Source of the DNA: Stutzerimonas stutzeri
GTDB taxonomy: Bacteria > Pseudomonadota > Gammaproteobacteria > Pseudomonadales > Pseudomonadaceae
Assembly (NCBI RefSeq): GCF_024448985.1
Contig: NZ_JAMOII010000002.1
Span: forward strand, 186,001 to 250,000
Length of the DNA: 64,000 nucleotides
Direction: 5' to 3'
Each line of letters opens with the position of its first letter. Within the stretch, counting starts at the first letter, position 1. The position numbers and the translations under genes are program-made. This document shows positions 47,566 to 57,556 of this stretch, piece by piece. The notes under the pieces were generated by a model. The model was not told the DNA's origin and searched no databases. It saw only the letters and a program-made list of their open reading frames with translations.

Positions 47566-49011
47566 TTAGTGCTGATGCGTCTGACTGGCGGTAGCCACAT
47601 TATTGACTGGCGCTTCACCACCAACCCTGGCTGGCCAGACGCTCGGGTCGAGATCCAGATCGGCGAAGTTCTTCGCATCGAACACCGGCGACTCGACGCC
47701 TGCCTTCCGCTGACTGTCGTAGTCGCGCATCAGACGCAGGCCGACCTTGAACAGCAACGCCAGGGCGATCAGGTTGCAGATCGCCAGTAAGCCCATGGTC
47801 ACATCGGCGAAGGCGAAAACCGTACCCAGATCCTGGATCGAGCCCCACATCACTAGAGCGATCACCATGACCCGATAGACCATGACGGGCCAGCGCTGGC
47901 CGGTGAAAAAGCCCAACGCGTTCTCGCCGAGGTAGTAGTTGTAGATCAGCGTTGTGAACACGAACAGCAACAGCGCGAGGCTGATGAATACTCGGCCCCA
48001 CTCGCCGACCACCGCGGCGACCGCGGTCTGGGTAAGCACTACGCCACCCATCTCGCTACCCGGCTCGAACACTCCGGAAAGAATGATGATCAGCGCAGTG
48101 CAGCTGCATAGCACGATGGTGTCGATGAACACGCTGAGCGACTGCACGATGCCCTGCGCTACCGGATGTTTGACCTCCGCCACCGCCGCTACGTTGGGCG
48201 CGCTGCCAAGGCCCGCTTCGTTGGAGAACAGGCCGCGTTTGACACCCATGATGATCGCCGCGCCGATGCCGCCAGCGAATGCCGGTTCGAGACCGAAGGC
48301 GCTGCGGAAGATGGTGGCGAAGGCTTCGGGAACCGCGCCGGCATTGCTGCCAATGACGAAGATGGCCATGGCGATGTAGGAGAACGCCATCACCGGGACC
48401 AGCACGTCGGCGAACTTGGCGATGCGCTTGATGCCACCGAAGATGATCAGGCCGATCACCACCATCAGCACGATGCCGCTGATAAAGGTGGGCACGCCGA
48501 AGGTGTCGTTCAAAGAGCTGGCAACGGTATAGGACTGCACAGCGTTGAAGCCGAAGCCGAAAGTCATCAGCAACAACAGCGACACCACGATGCCCAGCCA
48601 GCGCTGGCCGAGGCCGTGCTGGATGTAGAACGCCGGGCCGCCGCGATAGCCGCCGTCGGCTTCACGACGCTTGTACAGCTGCGCCAGGGAGCATTCGAAG
48701 TAGCTGGTGGCCATGCCGACTAACGCCACGATCCACATCCAGAAAATCGCACCCGGCCCGCCGAGCATGATGGCGACCGAGACACCGGCAATGTTACCGG
48801 CACCAACGCGGCCGGCGACGCTGAGCATCAACGCCTGGAATGAGCTGAGCTGACCTGGCTGGCGTTTGAAGGCTTCGCTGAAAATGCGAAACATGCTGCC
48901 GAAGTAGCGAAACTGGACGAAGCGCGAAACGATCGTGAAGTACAGGCCGAGGCCTATCAGCATCACGATAAGCAACTTGCTCCAGATGAGATCGTTGAGA
49001 AGATCGAGCAT
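47566..49011 (-). CDS. Alanine/glycine:cation symporter family protein
   Basis: 481 residues, about ten membrane helices. AGCS family signatures: GAGNIAGVSVAIMLGGPGA, YFECSLAQLYK, GLFSNEAGLGSAPN and the C-terminal NYYLGENAL. It imports alanine or glycine with sodium or protons. ATG 49011 gives the normal N-terminus. Divergent from an HTH regulator, with the asparaginase gene downstream; together these suggest use of small amino acids as nitrogen sources. Confidence 0.92.
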   Translation of the reverse strand: MLDLLNDLIWSKLLIVMLIGLGLYFTIVSRFVQFRYFGSMFRIFSEAFKRQPGQLSSFQALMLSVAGRVGAGNIAGVSVAIMLGGPGAIFWMWIVALVGMATSYFECSLAQLYKRREADGGYRGGPAFYIQHGLGQRWLGIVVSLLLLMTFGFGFNAVQSYTVASSLNDTFGVPTFISGIVLMVVIGLIIFGGIKRIAKFADVLVPVMAFSYIAMAIFVIGSNAGAVPEAFATIFRSAFGLEPAFAGGIGAAIIMGVKRGLFSNEAGLGSAPNVAAVAEVKHPVAQGIVQSLSVFIDTIVLCSCTALIIILSGVFEPGSEMGGVVLTQTAVAAVVGEWGRVFISLALLLFVFTTLIYNYYLGENALGFFTGQRWPVMVYRVMVIALVMWGSIQDLGTVFAFADVTMGLLAICNLIALALLFKVGLRLMRDYDSQRKAGVESPVFDAKNFADLDLDPSVWPARVGGEAPVNNVATASQTHQH

Positions 49012-49161
49012 GGCGGAGAGTTCTCTCTTGTTTTTTGACGGGGTGCAAAACGCAGGCTGGAAATGGTTGGCCAGACGCATCGGTCACACAATTACGCAGG
49101 TCGCGGCGAGTTGGCGCGAGTTGATGCTAGAATCGCGCCGCTCGCATCAACGGATCAGGCC

Positions 49162-49986
49162 ATGCACGACCATCTCGGCGCCAACCTAAAACTGCTCTGC
49201 AGTCACTACCGCTCGATCGCCGAGGTGTGCCGGAAGCTGTTGATCAACCGCGCCCAGTTCAACAAATACCTGAGCGGCCAGAGCCGCCCGACTGCGCACA
49301 ATCTCAAGCGTATCTGTGATTTTTTCGGCGTCGAAGGCTATGAACTGGCGCTGCCCAGCGACCAGTTCGCCCAGCTGATCGGCATGCGCAGCCATGATCA
49401 GGAACGCATCGCCGCCAGCGACCCGCTGCTCGAGCTGTTTCAGCCGCTACGCGACAACGCTAGCAGCCTTTCGCGCTATTGCGGGTATTACTTCGAGTAC
49501 GCCAACTGCATGTCGGTGCCGGGGCATATCCTACTGTCGCTGGTGCATTTGCGTGAGGATCGCGGCAGCTTCGTCTTCGAACGGCAGGAGCGACAAGAGC
49601 AGTCGCGCGCCGACAACACCAGCGGGACCGAGGAAGGCGTGGTGCGCTGTCGCTATCTGGGCGCGGCCTTTTATCTGCAGGATCGTCTGTTCCTCATCGA
49701 CTACGAGTCGCTGACGAGCAACGAGATGAGTCAGACCATTCTGATCCCCAGCTTCAAGAGCCGCATCAATCGCCTCAACGGGCTCAAGACCGGCGTTTCC
49801 AGCGGTGACCGGCGCACTCCGGCCTGCACGCGTGTGGTGTGGGAATACCTGGGTAGCGAGATCAACCGGGTCAATGCCTATCGCCAGGTCATGCTCTACG
49901 AGCTAGACGACCCGCGAATCGACCCGGAGATTCGTGAGCGGCTGGCATCGGTATCCATTCGCGACGGCTTGTTCGAAATCGAATAG
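49162..49986 (+). CDS. Helix-turn-helix (XRE-like) transcriptional regulator
   Basis: 274 residues. An N-terminal HTH is visible (SIAEVCRKLLINRAQFNKYL, then GQSRPTAHNLKRICDFFG), followed by a long C-terminal domain without a recognised family (about 80-274) that may sense a ligand. Transcribed divergently from the AGCS symporter (150 bp between starts), so it is a likely local regulator. ATG 49162 is chosen because the HTH starts close behind it. Confidence 0.82.
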   Translation: MHDHLGANLKLLCSHYRSIAEVCRKLLINRAQFNKYLSGQSRPTAHNLKRICDFFGVEGYELALPSDQFAQLIGMRSHDQERIAASDPLLELFQPLRDNASSLSRYCGYYFEYANCMSVPGHILLSLVHLREDRGSFVFERQERQEQSRADNTSGTEEGVVRCRYLGAAFYLQDRLFLIDYESLTSNEMSQTILIPSFKSRINRLNGLKTGVSSGDRRTPACTRVVWEYLGSEINRVNAYRQVMLYELDDPRIDPEIRERLASVSIRDGLFEIE

Positions 49987-50005
49987 CGCTTCAGCCGCTC
50001 GGCGC

Positions 50006-50449
50006 TTATCCGAGCAGTTTTCGGTACTGGATGAAACCGGGACGGTCGGCGATGCGGTCGTAGAGCATGCGGCCCTGGTAGTTGGTCTCCTGGGTCAGCC
50101 AGTGCACGCGCGCAGCGCCGGCGGCGCTAGCCTCGGCGTAGACATGCTCGATCAGTGAGCGACCGATGCCGCCGCCGCGAATCCCTTCGGCCACGAAGAG
50201 ATCCTGCAGGTAACAATAGTCGCCGGGGGTCCAGCAGCTGCGGTGGAAAATCCAGTGCACCAGGCCTACGGCCTTGCCGTCGCGCCAGGCCAGCGCCGCA
50301 TGCATCGGCTCGGCGGGATCGAGGAAGCGTTCCCAGCTAAGGGCGCTGGTCGTCTCCGGGATCTGGGTGTTGTAGAAGCGCTGGTAGCCCTGCCAGAGCG
50401 GCAGCCAGGCGGCGTGGTCGTCAGCGGTCAGCGGGCGGATATCGGCCAT
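50006..50449 (-). CDS. GNAT family N-acetyltransferase
   Basis: 147 residues. Acetyl-CoA-binding motif A is seen as VAEGIRGGGIGRSLI, preceded by YLQDLFV, and the C-terminal ETNYQGRMLYDRI is typical. Substrate unknown. ATG 50449 has AAGGATG at proper spacing, inside the end of the upstream PaiB-like gene; an ATG at 50458 overlaps that site. Coupled to the PaiB-like gene. Confidence 0.85.
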   Translation of the reverse strand: MADIRPLTADDHAAWLPLWQGYQRFYNTQIPETTSALSWERFLDPAEPMHAALAWRDGKAVGLVHWIFHRSCWTPGDYCYLQDLFVAEGIRGGGIGRSLIEHVYAEASAAGAARVHWLTQETNYQGRMLYDRIADRPGFIQYRKLLG

Positions 50450-50454
50450 AGGAG

Positions 50455-51084
50455 TCATCCTTCTTGAGTCATGTGTGCGGCCAGGGCCTGCTCGCGCGGA
50501 TGGGGCGAGGCGGCCAAGCCATCGCGCACGCCGGCCTGGTCGGCGGCCGAGCGGTTCTGGCTCAGCTTCCACTTGCCTTCAAGACGGCGGATCGGCAGGG
50601 CGAAGCCAACGATGGCGCGCAGCATGCCGTCCAGGTAGTCGCGCGGCGCATCGCTTACTGCCCAGGGCTGCGGACGGGCTGCCTCGTGACGGTCGCTGAG
50701 GCGGCTGACGATCTGCAGCAGGCGCTCGGGCTCCTCGATCAGCTCGACCGGGCCGCGTGCGTGCACGGCGATGTAATTCCAAGTCGGCACCACCTTGCCG
50801 TGCTCGGCCTTGGATGGATACCAGTTCGGGCTGACGTAGGCGTCCGGCCCGGAAAAGACGGCCAGCGCTTCGGCAACGTGCAGCTCGCGCCAGTGCGGAT
50901 TGGCCCGGGCGAAGTGGCCGTAGAGGGTACCGAACTCACCTTCTTCCGGCTCTAGTAGCAACGGTAGATGGCTGGCCTGCATGCCGCCGCTCCCGGTGCT
51001 GGCGAGCAGGGCGAAGGGATTGGCCTGGATCTGCGCGTGCAGCTCGGTGAGGTCGTCCTGGCGGAAGGCGGCGGGCAGGTACAT
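50455..51084 (-). CDS. PaiB-like FMN-binding negative transcriptional regulator
   Basis: 209 residues. PaiB signatures: MYLPAAFRQDD, FALLAST, YGHFARANPHW, YVSPNWYPSK and VPTWNYIAVHARG. In Bacillus, paiA (acetyltransferase) and paiB form an operon affecting sporulation and protease genes; here a GNAT gene follows immediately. The fold resembles flavin-binding split barrels; true DNA-binding function is not shown in pseudomonads. Confidence 0.88.
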   Translation of the reverse strand: MYLPAAFRQDDLTELHAQIQANPFALLASTGSGGMQASHLPLLLEPEEGEFGTLYGHFARANPHWRELHVAEALAVFSGPDAYVSPNWYPSKAEHGKVVPTWNYIAVHARGPVELIEEPERLLQIVSRLSDRHEAARPQPWAVSDAPRDYLDGMLRAIVGFALPIRRLEGKWKLSQNRSAADQAGVRDGLAASPHPREQALAAHMTQEG

Positions 51085-51202
51085 GGCGGGTTCTCCGAGC
51101 GGAAAATGGCTTCAGGTTGGGCAGGATATTGATCCGTTCCAGGTGCCATTTCTAGCAGGGCGTAAGACCCGGCGCGCAGTGACCGATGGGGAGAACGGAA
51201 AC

Positions 51203-51222
51203 GGGATGGCCTAAGCCATCCC
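51203..51222 (-). terminator. Hairpin downstream of aspA
   Basis: GGGATGGC, loop of four, GCCATCCC, followed on the minus strand by GTTTCC; 40 bases beyond the aspA stop. Weak T-run. Confidence 0.5.
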
Positions 51223-51261
51223 GGGAAGATAAAGCGTGGGTACTCGCCGAACAGGCCGGAA

Positions 51262-52686
<1,425 letters not shown>

Positions 52687-52878
52687 GAGGGATCTCTTCC
52701 GAGAGAAAGCGGCATTTACCGCGAAGGCCACTACCATAGGGCCTGAGGCCCTTTTGCGGCCAATGCCGTTAAACTCTGGGTCATGCATGATCGGCATAAC
52801 GATGATGTGACGTCGTTTCGCTCTGGAGCGTTATTGCGACGCACGATCGGACCCCTCACACGCCTGCCAGGAGCCGGC

Positions 52879-53775
52879 ATGAACATCGAAACCAAATGGC
52901 TGGAAGACTTCGTCACCCTGGCTGCGACACGCAGCTTTTCCCAGGCGGCCGAGCGGCGCTTCGTCACCCAGCCGGCATTCAGCCGCCGCATTCGCAGCCT
53001 TGAGAACAGCCTCGGCATCACGCTGGTGAACCGCACGCGCACGCCGGTCGAGCTGACCGAGGCCGGCCAGCTGTTCCTGATCACCGCGCGAAGCCTGGTC
53101 GAACAGCTCGGTGAGGTGCTGCGTCATCTGCATCATCTGGAAGGCCAGCAGGGCGAGGTGCTGCAAATCTCCGCCGCGCATTCCCTGGCCCTGGGCTTCT
53201 TTCCGCAATGGATCGCCGGCCTGCGTGAGCTGGGCCTGAACCCCAGCACGCGGCTGATGGCGACCAACGTGGGCGACGCGGTGCACGCCCTGCGCGAAGG
53301 TGCCTGTGACCTGATGCTGGCTTATCACGATCCCGACGCCGCGCTGCAGCTGGATGCGGACATCTTTCCCTCCCAGCACTTGGCCAACAGCGAGATGTTA
53401 CCGGTCTGCGCCGTCGATAAGCAGGGCAGCCCGTTGTTCGACCTGAACAGTGGCCAGAGCGTGCCGCTACTGGCCTACAGTGCCGGCGCCTTTCTTGGTC
53501 GCTCGGTCAACGGCCTGCTGCGCCAGCGCCGGCTGCGCTACACCACGGGGTACGAAACCGCCATGGCCGACAGCCTGAAAAGCATGGCCTTGCAAGGCCT
53601 CGGCGTAGCCTGGGTACCGCGCCTGAGCATTACCGCCGAACTGCAACGCGGCGAACTGGTGGAGTGCGCCGACGAAACCTGGCGCCTGCCGCTGGAAATC
53701 CGCCTGTATCGCTGCGCGCTGGTGCGCAAGGCGGCGGTGCGACTCTTGTGGCGCCGGCTGGAGGGTGGCGGGTAG
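52879..53775 (+). CDS. LysR family regulator, HypT-like
   Basis: 298 residues. The N-terminus ETKWLEDFVTLAATRSFSQA and QPAFSRRIRSLEN closely resemble E. coli HypT (YjiE), as does AAHSLALGFFPQ. HypT is a hypochlorite-responsive regulator activated by methionine oxidation. Start ATG 52879 has CAGGAG upstream. Divergent from aspA (192 bp), a gene pair also present in P. aeruginosa (PA5428/PA5429, from memory), so it may regulate aspA. Confidence 0.85.
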   Translation: MNIETKWLEDFVTLAATRSFSQAAERRFVTQPAFSRRIRSLENSLGITLVNRTRTPVELTEAGQLFLITARSLVEQLGEVLRHLHHLEGQQGEVLQISAAHSLALGFFPQWIAGLRELGLNPSTRLMATNVGDAVHALREGACDLMLAYHDPDAALQLDADIFPSQHLANSEMLPVCAVDKQGSPLFDLNSGQSVPLLAYSAGAFLGRSVNGLLRQRRLRYTTGYETAMADSLKSMALQGLGVAWVPRLSITAELQRGELVECADETWRLPLEIRLYRCALVRKAAVRLLWRRLEGGG

Positions 53776-53845
53776 CGACAAGATTTGCGTCGCAGTTCTG
53801 TCAGCAACCATTCATGCGGCATTGGCGAGCGCCTGAAGCGTGCGG

Positions 53846-55228
53846 TCAGGCCCGCCGCCATAGGCGTCGTTTTGGTGGCTCGGGCCAGTTCACTGTCTTA
53901 TTCACACAGCGCACGATGCCCCCAGCACCCAGGCGCAGCGTCCAGCGCTGCGCCACGGTGGCTTCCTGTCCCGGCTGGCGATGCACCAGCAGCAGGTTAT
54001 AGTCGTGCTGCTTTTCGATGGTGTGCGCCTGGATGGCCACCGGCTGGTCCTCTGCTTCCTTCCACTCGAACAGTTGCTGATGGCTGGCCTGGATCATCGC
54101 GCACAGCGGCTCGCAATCGAGGATCAGGCGTTCCTGGAGTTCGTCCTGTACCAGCGCCGCCTTTTCCAGGTGCAGCCATGAACGGTAGCAGACGATCTGC
54201 CGCTCCTCGTTGGTGGCCCACTTGCCGGAATGCTCGCGCACGGCCTTGCTCAGCTCGGAGAGCTTGCGGTAGTCGAGCCAGACCAGCTGCTGGGCCATGG
54301 ACGCCTGGGTGTAAGGCATCAGCAGACGGATCTTCCAGCGCGGCTTGCCCTTGCGCAGCCAGCGTGTGACGGTGTCGATCAGGTCGTCGCGCAGCAGGTC
54401 GCGCACCGCGTACACCAGCGCGATACCCACCAGCAGCGCCAGGGACATTTTCTGGCTGGCGTCGCGCACGTTGAACAGAAAATAAGTGAACAGCGACATG
54501 ATTAGCATCGTAGAGGCCGCCTTCACCAGCTTGCGGGTGCCGGCGCCTAGTTCGGTGAGTTTCTGACGCAGCACCACCGGGTATTCCAGCAGCCGCAGAT
54601 AAAGGCTCATGCGGTTCCAGACGCGGGTCGGCGCCCCCTGGAAATCGCTGAGATAGCCGCGTTCGGTGCGGTAGCGCCGTTCTTGGTGCAGGAATTCGTG
54701 CACCGCCTGTTGCAGCTCTTTGTCGAGGTCCGCGAATCCCTCCAGAGTCATGTTTTCCAGCAGGAACTGCTCCGCAAGCCAGGAAAAATAGATATCCAGC
54801 TGGCGAAAGTAGCGCGATTGCTTGCTCTGCTTCGGCTCGGCCTTGCGCAGGCGCTGGGCGTAGTTCTGGCTGAGCCGCAGGGCACGCGCCAGCGGCTCGG
54901 CCATCGCTTTGCCCTGCAGCTGCTGGCGCAGGCGGTCCAGGGACGCCTGGAACTGGAAGAACGAGGCTCCCTGCATGATTTCGTAGTGCGGCGACAGCAG
55001 CGAATAGGAGGTATCCAGCTTGCTGGCCCGGTCTTTGGCCGGCAGGCCCAGCAGCCGAAAGCGGTGGGTCAGGGCGCTGTGAAAGAATTGCTCTTCGGTC
55101 AGGGCACGGGTGGAAAAGGTAGTCTCATGGGGCGTGAACAGGTACAGCTCGACCTGATGACGCCCCGGCTTGGTCAGCGTACGGCTCAATTGCAGGCGAA
55201 AATCGCCCTGGCGCTTCAATGAGAACAC
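53846..55228 (-). CDS. Uncharacterised protein with central membrane segments
   Basis: 460 residues from GTG 55228, which has GGAGGTGCC immediately upstream; ATG 55258 (ten residues longer) is possible but lacks such a site. The N-terminal part (1-225) is soluble and charged. Two hydrophobic helices sit near residues 240-280 (AASTMLIMSLFTYFLF; ALLVGIALVYAV). The C-terminal 180 residues are soluble and end in a Trp/Arg-rich tail. No family was recognised. It stands alone between the HypT-like gene and purE. Confidence 0.8.
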   Translation of the reverse strand: MFSLKRQGDFRLQLSRTLTKPGRHQVELYLFTPHETTFSTRALTEEQFFHSALTHRFRLLGLPAKDRASKLDTSYSLLSPHYEIMQGASFFQFQASLDRLRQQLQGKAMAEPLARALRLSQNYAQRLRKAEPKQSKQSRYFRQLDIYFSWLAEQFLLENMTLEGFADLDKELQQAVHEFLHQERRYRTERGYLSDFQGAPTRVWNRMSLYLRLLEYPVVLRQKLTELGAGTRKLVKAASTMLIMSLFTYFLFNVRDASQKMSLALLVGIALVYAVRDLLRDDLIDTVTRWLRKGKPRWKIRLLMPYTQASMAQQLVWLDYRKLSELSKAVREHSGKWATNEERQIVCYRSWLHLEKAALVQDELQERLILDCEPLCAMIQASHQQLFEWKEAEDQPVAIQAHTIEKQHDYNLLLVHRQPGQEATVAQRWTLRLGAGGIVRCVNKTVNWPEPPKRRLWRRA

Positions 55229-55452
55229 GGCACCTCCGATACGGTACGCGAGGAGCATACCAAGCCTGGCCGGAAGCAGCGCCGGCCATCATGAGGGCTG
55301 GCTTGCCTGCCAGCGTTCGGGGTGGGGCTCGCCATTGGCCTGGCAGGCGTGCGGTGTTCCGCTTAGGGCATTCGCTACGGCATCGAAGATGAGCGGCCTT
55401 CATGCAGCCGTCCGGCTGTCAAGCCGCAGGCGCGACATGCGCGGCTTTCCGG

Positions 55453-55458
55453 TATAAT
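55453..55458 (+). promoter_or_regulatory. purE -10 element
   Basis: TATAAT is a perfect -10 hexamer, preceded by CCGG and placed about 114 bases before the purE start; no clear -35 was found. It predicts a leader RNA of roughly 107 bases. Confidence 0.55.
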
Positions 55459-55470
55459 GCCGCGCCTTCG

Positions 55471-55537
55471 AACCAGCGCCTTCGCTGGTTTGCCCTGCAT
55501 GCAAGCCACGCTCCCGGTGCGTGGCTTGTCGTTTTTG
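55471..55537 (+). terminator. purE leader: hairpin plus attenuator-like terminator
   Basis: Hairpin 1 is AACCAGCG-CCTT-CGCTGGTT (55471-55490). Hairpin 2 has a perfect 10-bp stem, CAAGCCACGC (55502-55511) with GCGTGGCTTG (55519-55528), followed by TCGTTTTTG, a Rho-independent terminator shape placed 35 bases before the purE ATG and inside its predicted leader. A 13-codon ORF (ATG 55499 to TAG 55540) covers hairpin 2. Attenuation is inference. Confidence 0.6.
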
Positions 55538-55571
55538 TAGCGCTGCGCAGCGCACGACGAGAGGCACGACG

Positions 55572-56063
55572 ATGACCGCACTGGTAGGCGTGATCATGGG
55601 CTCCAAGTCCGATTGGTCCACCCTCAGCCACACCGCCGAGATGCTGGAAAAACTCGGCATTCCGCACGAAGTCACCGTGGTGTCCGCACACCGCACGCCC
55701 GATCTGCTGTTCCAGTACGCCGAGCAGGCCGAGGAACGCGGGCTGCGCGTGATCATCGCCGGGGCCGGCGGTGCGGCGCATCTGCCGGGCATGTGTGCTG
55801 CCAAGACGCATCTGCCGGTGCTCGGGGTGCCGGTGCAGTCGTCCATGCTCTCGGGTGTCGATTCGCTGCTGTCCATCGTGCAGATGCCCGCTGGCGTGCC
55901 GGTCGCGACCCTGGCCATCGGCAAGGCGGGCGCGGTCAACGCGGCATTGTTGTCGGCCAGCATCCTCGGGCATGAATTCCCTGAATATCACGTTGCGCTG
56001 AAGAAATTCCGCGACGAACAGACCCAGACCGTGCTCGACAATCCGGATCCGAGGAACGCATAA
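55572..56063 (+). CDS. purE: 5-(carboxyamino)imidazole ribonucleotide mutase
   Basis: 163 residues, class I Pur[16 protein letters not shown] (phosphate and substrate binding), VVSAHRTPD and [16 protein letters not shown] are intact. It moves the carboxyl of N5-CAIR to form CAIR in purine synthesis. ATG 55572; stop is adjacent to the purK start, so the two form one operon. Confidence 0.95.
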   Translation: MTALVGVIMGSKSDWSTLSHTAEMLEKLGIPHEVTVVSAHRTPDLLFQYAEQAEERGLRVIIAGAGGAAHLPGMCAAKTHLPVLGVPVQSSMLSGVDSLLSIVQMPAGVPVATLAIGKAGAVNAALLSASILGHEFPEYHVALKKFRDEQTQTVLDNPDPRNA

Positions 56064-57149
56064 ATGAAGATCGGCGTGATCGGTGGCGGCCAGCTCGGCC
56101 GCATGTTGGCCCTGGCGGGAACGCCGCTGGGCATGAACTTCGCCTTTCTCGATCCGGCGCCAGACGCCTGCGCCGCGGCGCTCGGCGAGCACCTGCGTGC
56201 CGACTATGGCGATCAGGATCACCTGCGCCAGCTGGCCGATGAAGTGGATCTGGTGACCTTCGAGTTCGAGAGCGTGCCCGCCGAGACGGTCGCCTTTCTC
56301 TCCCAGTTCGTGCCGGTCTATCCGAGCGCCGATGCGCTGCGTATCGCCCGTGATCGCTGGTTCGAGAAGTCGATGTTCAAGGACCTTGGCATCCCTACAC
56401 CGGCTTTCGCCGATATCCAGTCCCAGGCTGACCTCGATGCTGCCGCGGCCAGTATCGGCCTGCCTGCCGTGCTCAAGACCCGCACCCTGGGTTATGACGG
56501 CAAGGGTCAGAAGGTGCTGCGCAAACAGTCCGACGTCAGCAGCGCTTTTGCCGAGCTGGGCAGCGTTCCGTGCATCCTGGAAGGTTTCGTGCCGTTCAGC
56601 GGTGAGGTGTCGTTGATCGCCGTGCGCGCTCGCGACGGCGAGACCTGTTTCTATCCGCTGGTTCACAACACTCACGAAGACGGCATCCTGCGGTTGTCGG
56701 TGGCCAGCAGCAATCATCCGCTGCAGTCGCTGGCCGAGGATTATGCCGGCCGGGTGCTGACAGAACTGGAATATGTCGGCGTGCTGGCCTTCGAGTTCTT
56801 CGAGGTGGACGGCGGCCTCAAGGCCAACGAGATCGCGCCGCGCGTGCACAACTCCGGTCACTGGACCATCGAAGGCGCTGAGTGCAGCCAATTCGAGAAT
56901 CACCTACGCGCGGTGACCGGCTTGCCGCTGGGCTCGACGGCGAAACTGGGCGAAAGCGCCATGCTCAACTTCATCGGCGAAGTGCCGCCGGTGGCGAAGG
57001 TCATCGCGGTCGAGGACTGCCACTTGCATCACTATGGCAAGGCGTTCAAGGTCGGACGCAAAGTCGGTCACGCAACGTTGCGCTGTCCGGACCGCGCCAC
57101 GCTGGATCGGCAGATCACTGCGGTCGAGTCGCTGATCGACCGCGACTGA
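56064..57149 (+). CDS. purK: 5-(carboxyamino)imidazole ribonucleotide synthase
   Basis: 361 residues, ATP-grasp. GVIGGGQLGRMLALAG, LKTRTLGYDGKGQ (ATP loop), ILEGFVPFSGEVS and NEIAPRVHNSGHWT are signatures. It makes N5-CAIR from AIR, bicarbonate and ATP, feeding PurE. It starts on the base after the purE stop codon. Confidence 0.95.
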   Translation: MKIGVIGGGQLGRMLALAGTPLGMNFAFLDPAPDACAAALGEHLRADYGDQDHLRQLADEVDLVTFEFESVPAETVAFLSQFVPVYPSADALRIARDRWFEKSMFKDLGIPTPAFADIQSQADLDAAAASIGLPAVLKTRTLGYDGKGQKVLRKQSDVSSAFAELGSVPCILEGFVPFSGEVSLIAVRARDGETCFYPLVHNTHEDGILRLSVASSNHPLQSLAEDYAGRVLTELEYVGVLAFEFFEVDGGLKANEIAPRVHNSGHWTIEGAECSQFENHLRAVTGLPLGSTAKLGESAMLNFIGEVPPVAKVIAVEDCHLHHYGKAFKVGRKVGHATLRCPDRATLDRQITAVESLIDRD

Positions 57150-57202
57150 TCACCGGCCGTCTGGCCTGGGGCATTCAGTGGCGAACTGCCTAGCCCCTCT
57201 CC

Positions 57203-57236
57203 GGTCCGAAGATACGTAACGCGTATTTTTCGGACC
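57203..57236 (+). promoter_or_regulatory. Extended hairpin before the GlsB-like gene
   Basis: Outer stem GGTCCGAA / TTCGGACC (57203-57210, 57229-57236) and inner stem ATACG / CGTAT around a short loop. It ends three bases before GAGGGAG, the ribosome site for ATG 57252. Could be the purK terminator (but no T-run follows) or a translational control element. Confidence 0.45.
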
Positions 57237-57251
57237 TGAGGGAGACTGCCA

Positions 57252-57503
57252 ATGGGCATCATCGGAACCATCATCATCGGCCTGATCGTGGGCCTCATCG
57301 CACGCTTCCTGAAGCCCGGCAACGACAGCATGGGCTGGATCATGACCATCCTGCTGGGTATCGGCGGCTCGCTGCTCGCTACCTATGGCGGCCAGGCGCT
57401 CGGCCTGTACGAGGCGGGCGAAGGTGCCGGCTTTATCGGCGCGGTGGTCGGTGCGATCATCCTGCTGGTGATTTATGGCATGGTGACCAGTCGTAAACAC
57501 TGA
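57252..57503 (+). CDS. GlsB/YeaQ/YmgE family membrane protein
   Basis: 83 residues, three hydrophobic helices rich in Gly/Ile (GTIIIGLIVGLIARFLKPG; IMTILLGIGGSLLATYGG; GAVVGAIILLVIYGMV). This small inner-membrane family is linked to stress responses, but no biochemical role is known. Ribosome site GAGGGAG upstream, with a hairpin before it. A G/C-rich hairpin without T-run follows the stop (57511-57534). Confidence 0.88.
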   Translation: MGIIGTIIIGLIVGLIARFLKPGNDSMGWIMTILLGIGGSLLATYGGQALGLYEAGEGAGFIGAVVGAIILLVIYGMVTSRKH

Positions 57504-57556
57504 CCCGTCCGGGGCCGCGCTTCGGGCGGCCCCGATCTCACTACCCCTCGGTTCTC

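Noticed and set aside
55419-56903. 494-codon ORF antisense to purE-purK
   Set aside because: Shadow frame; purE and purK are unmistakable.
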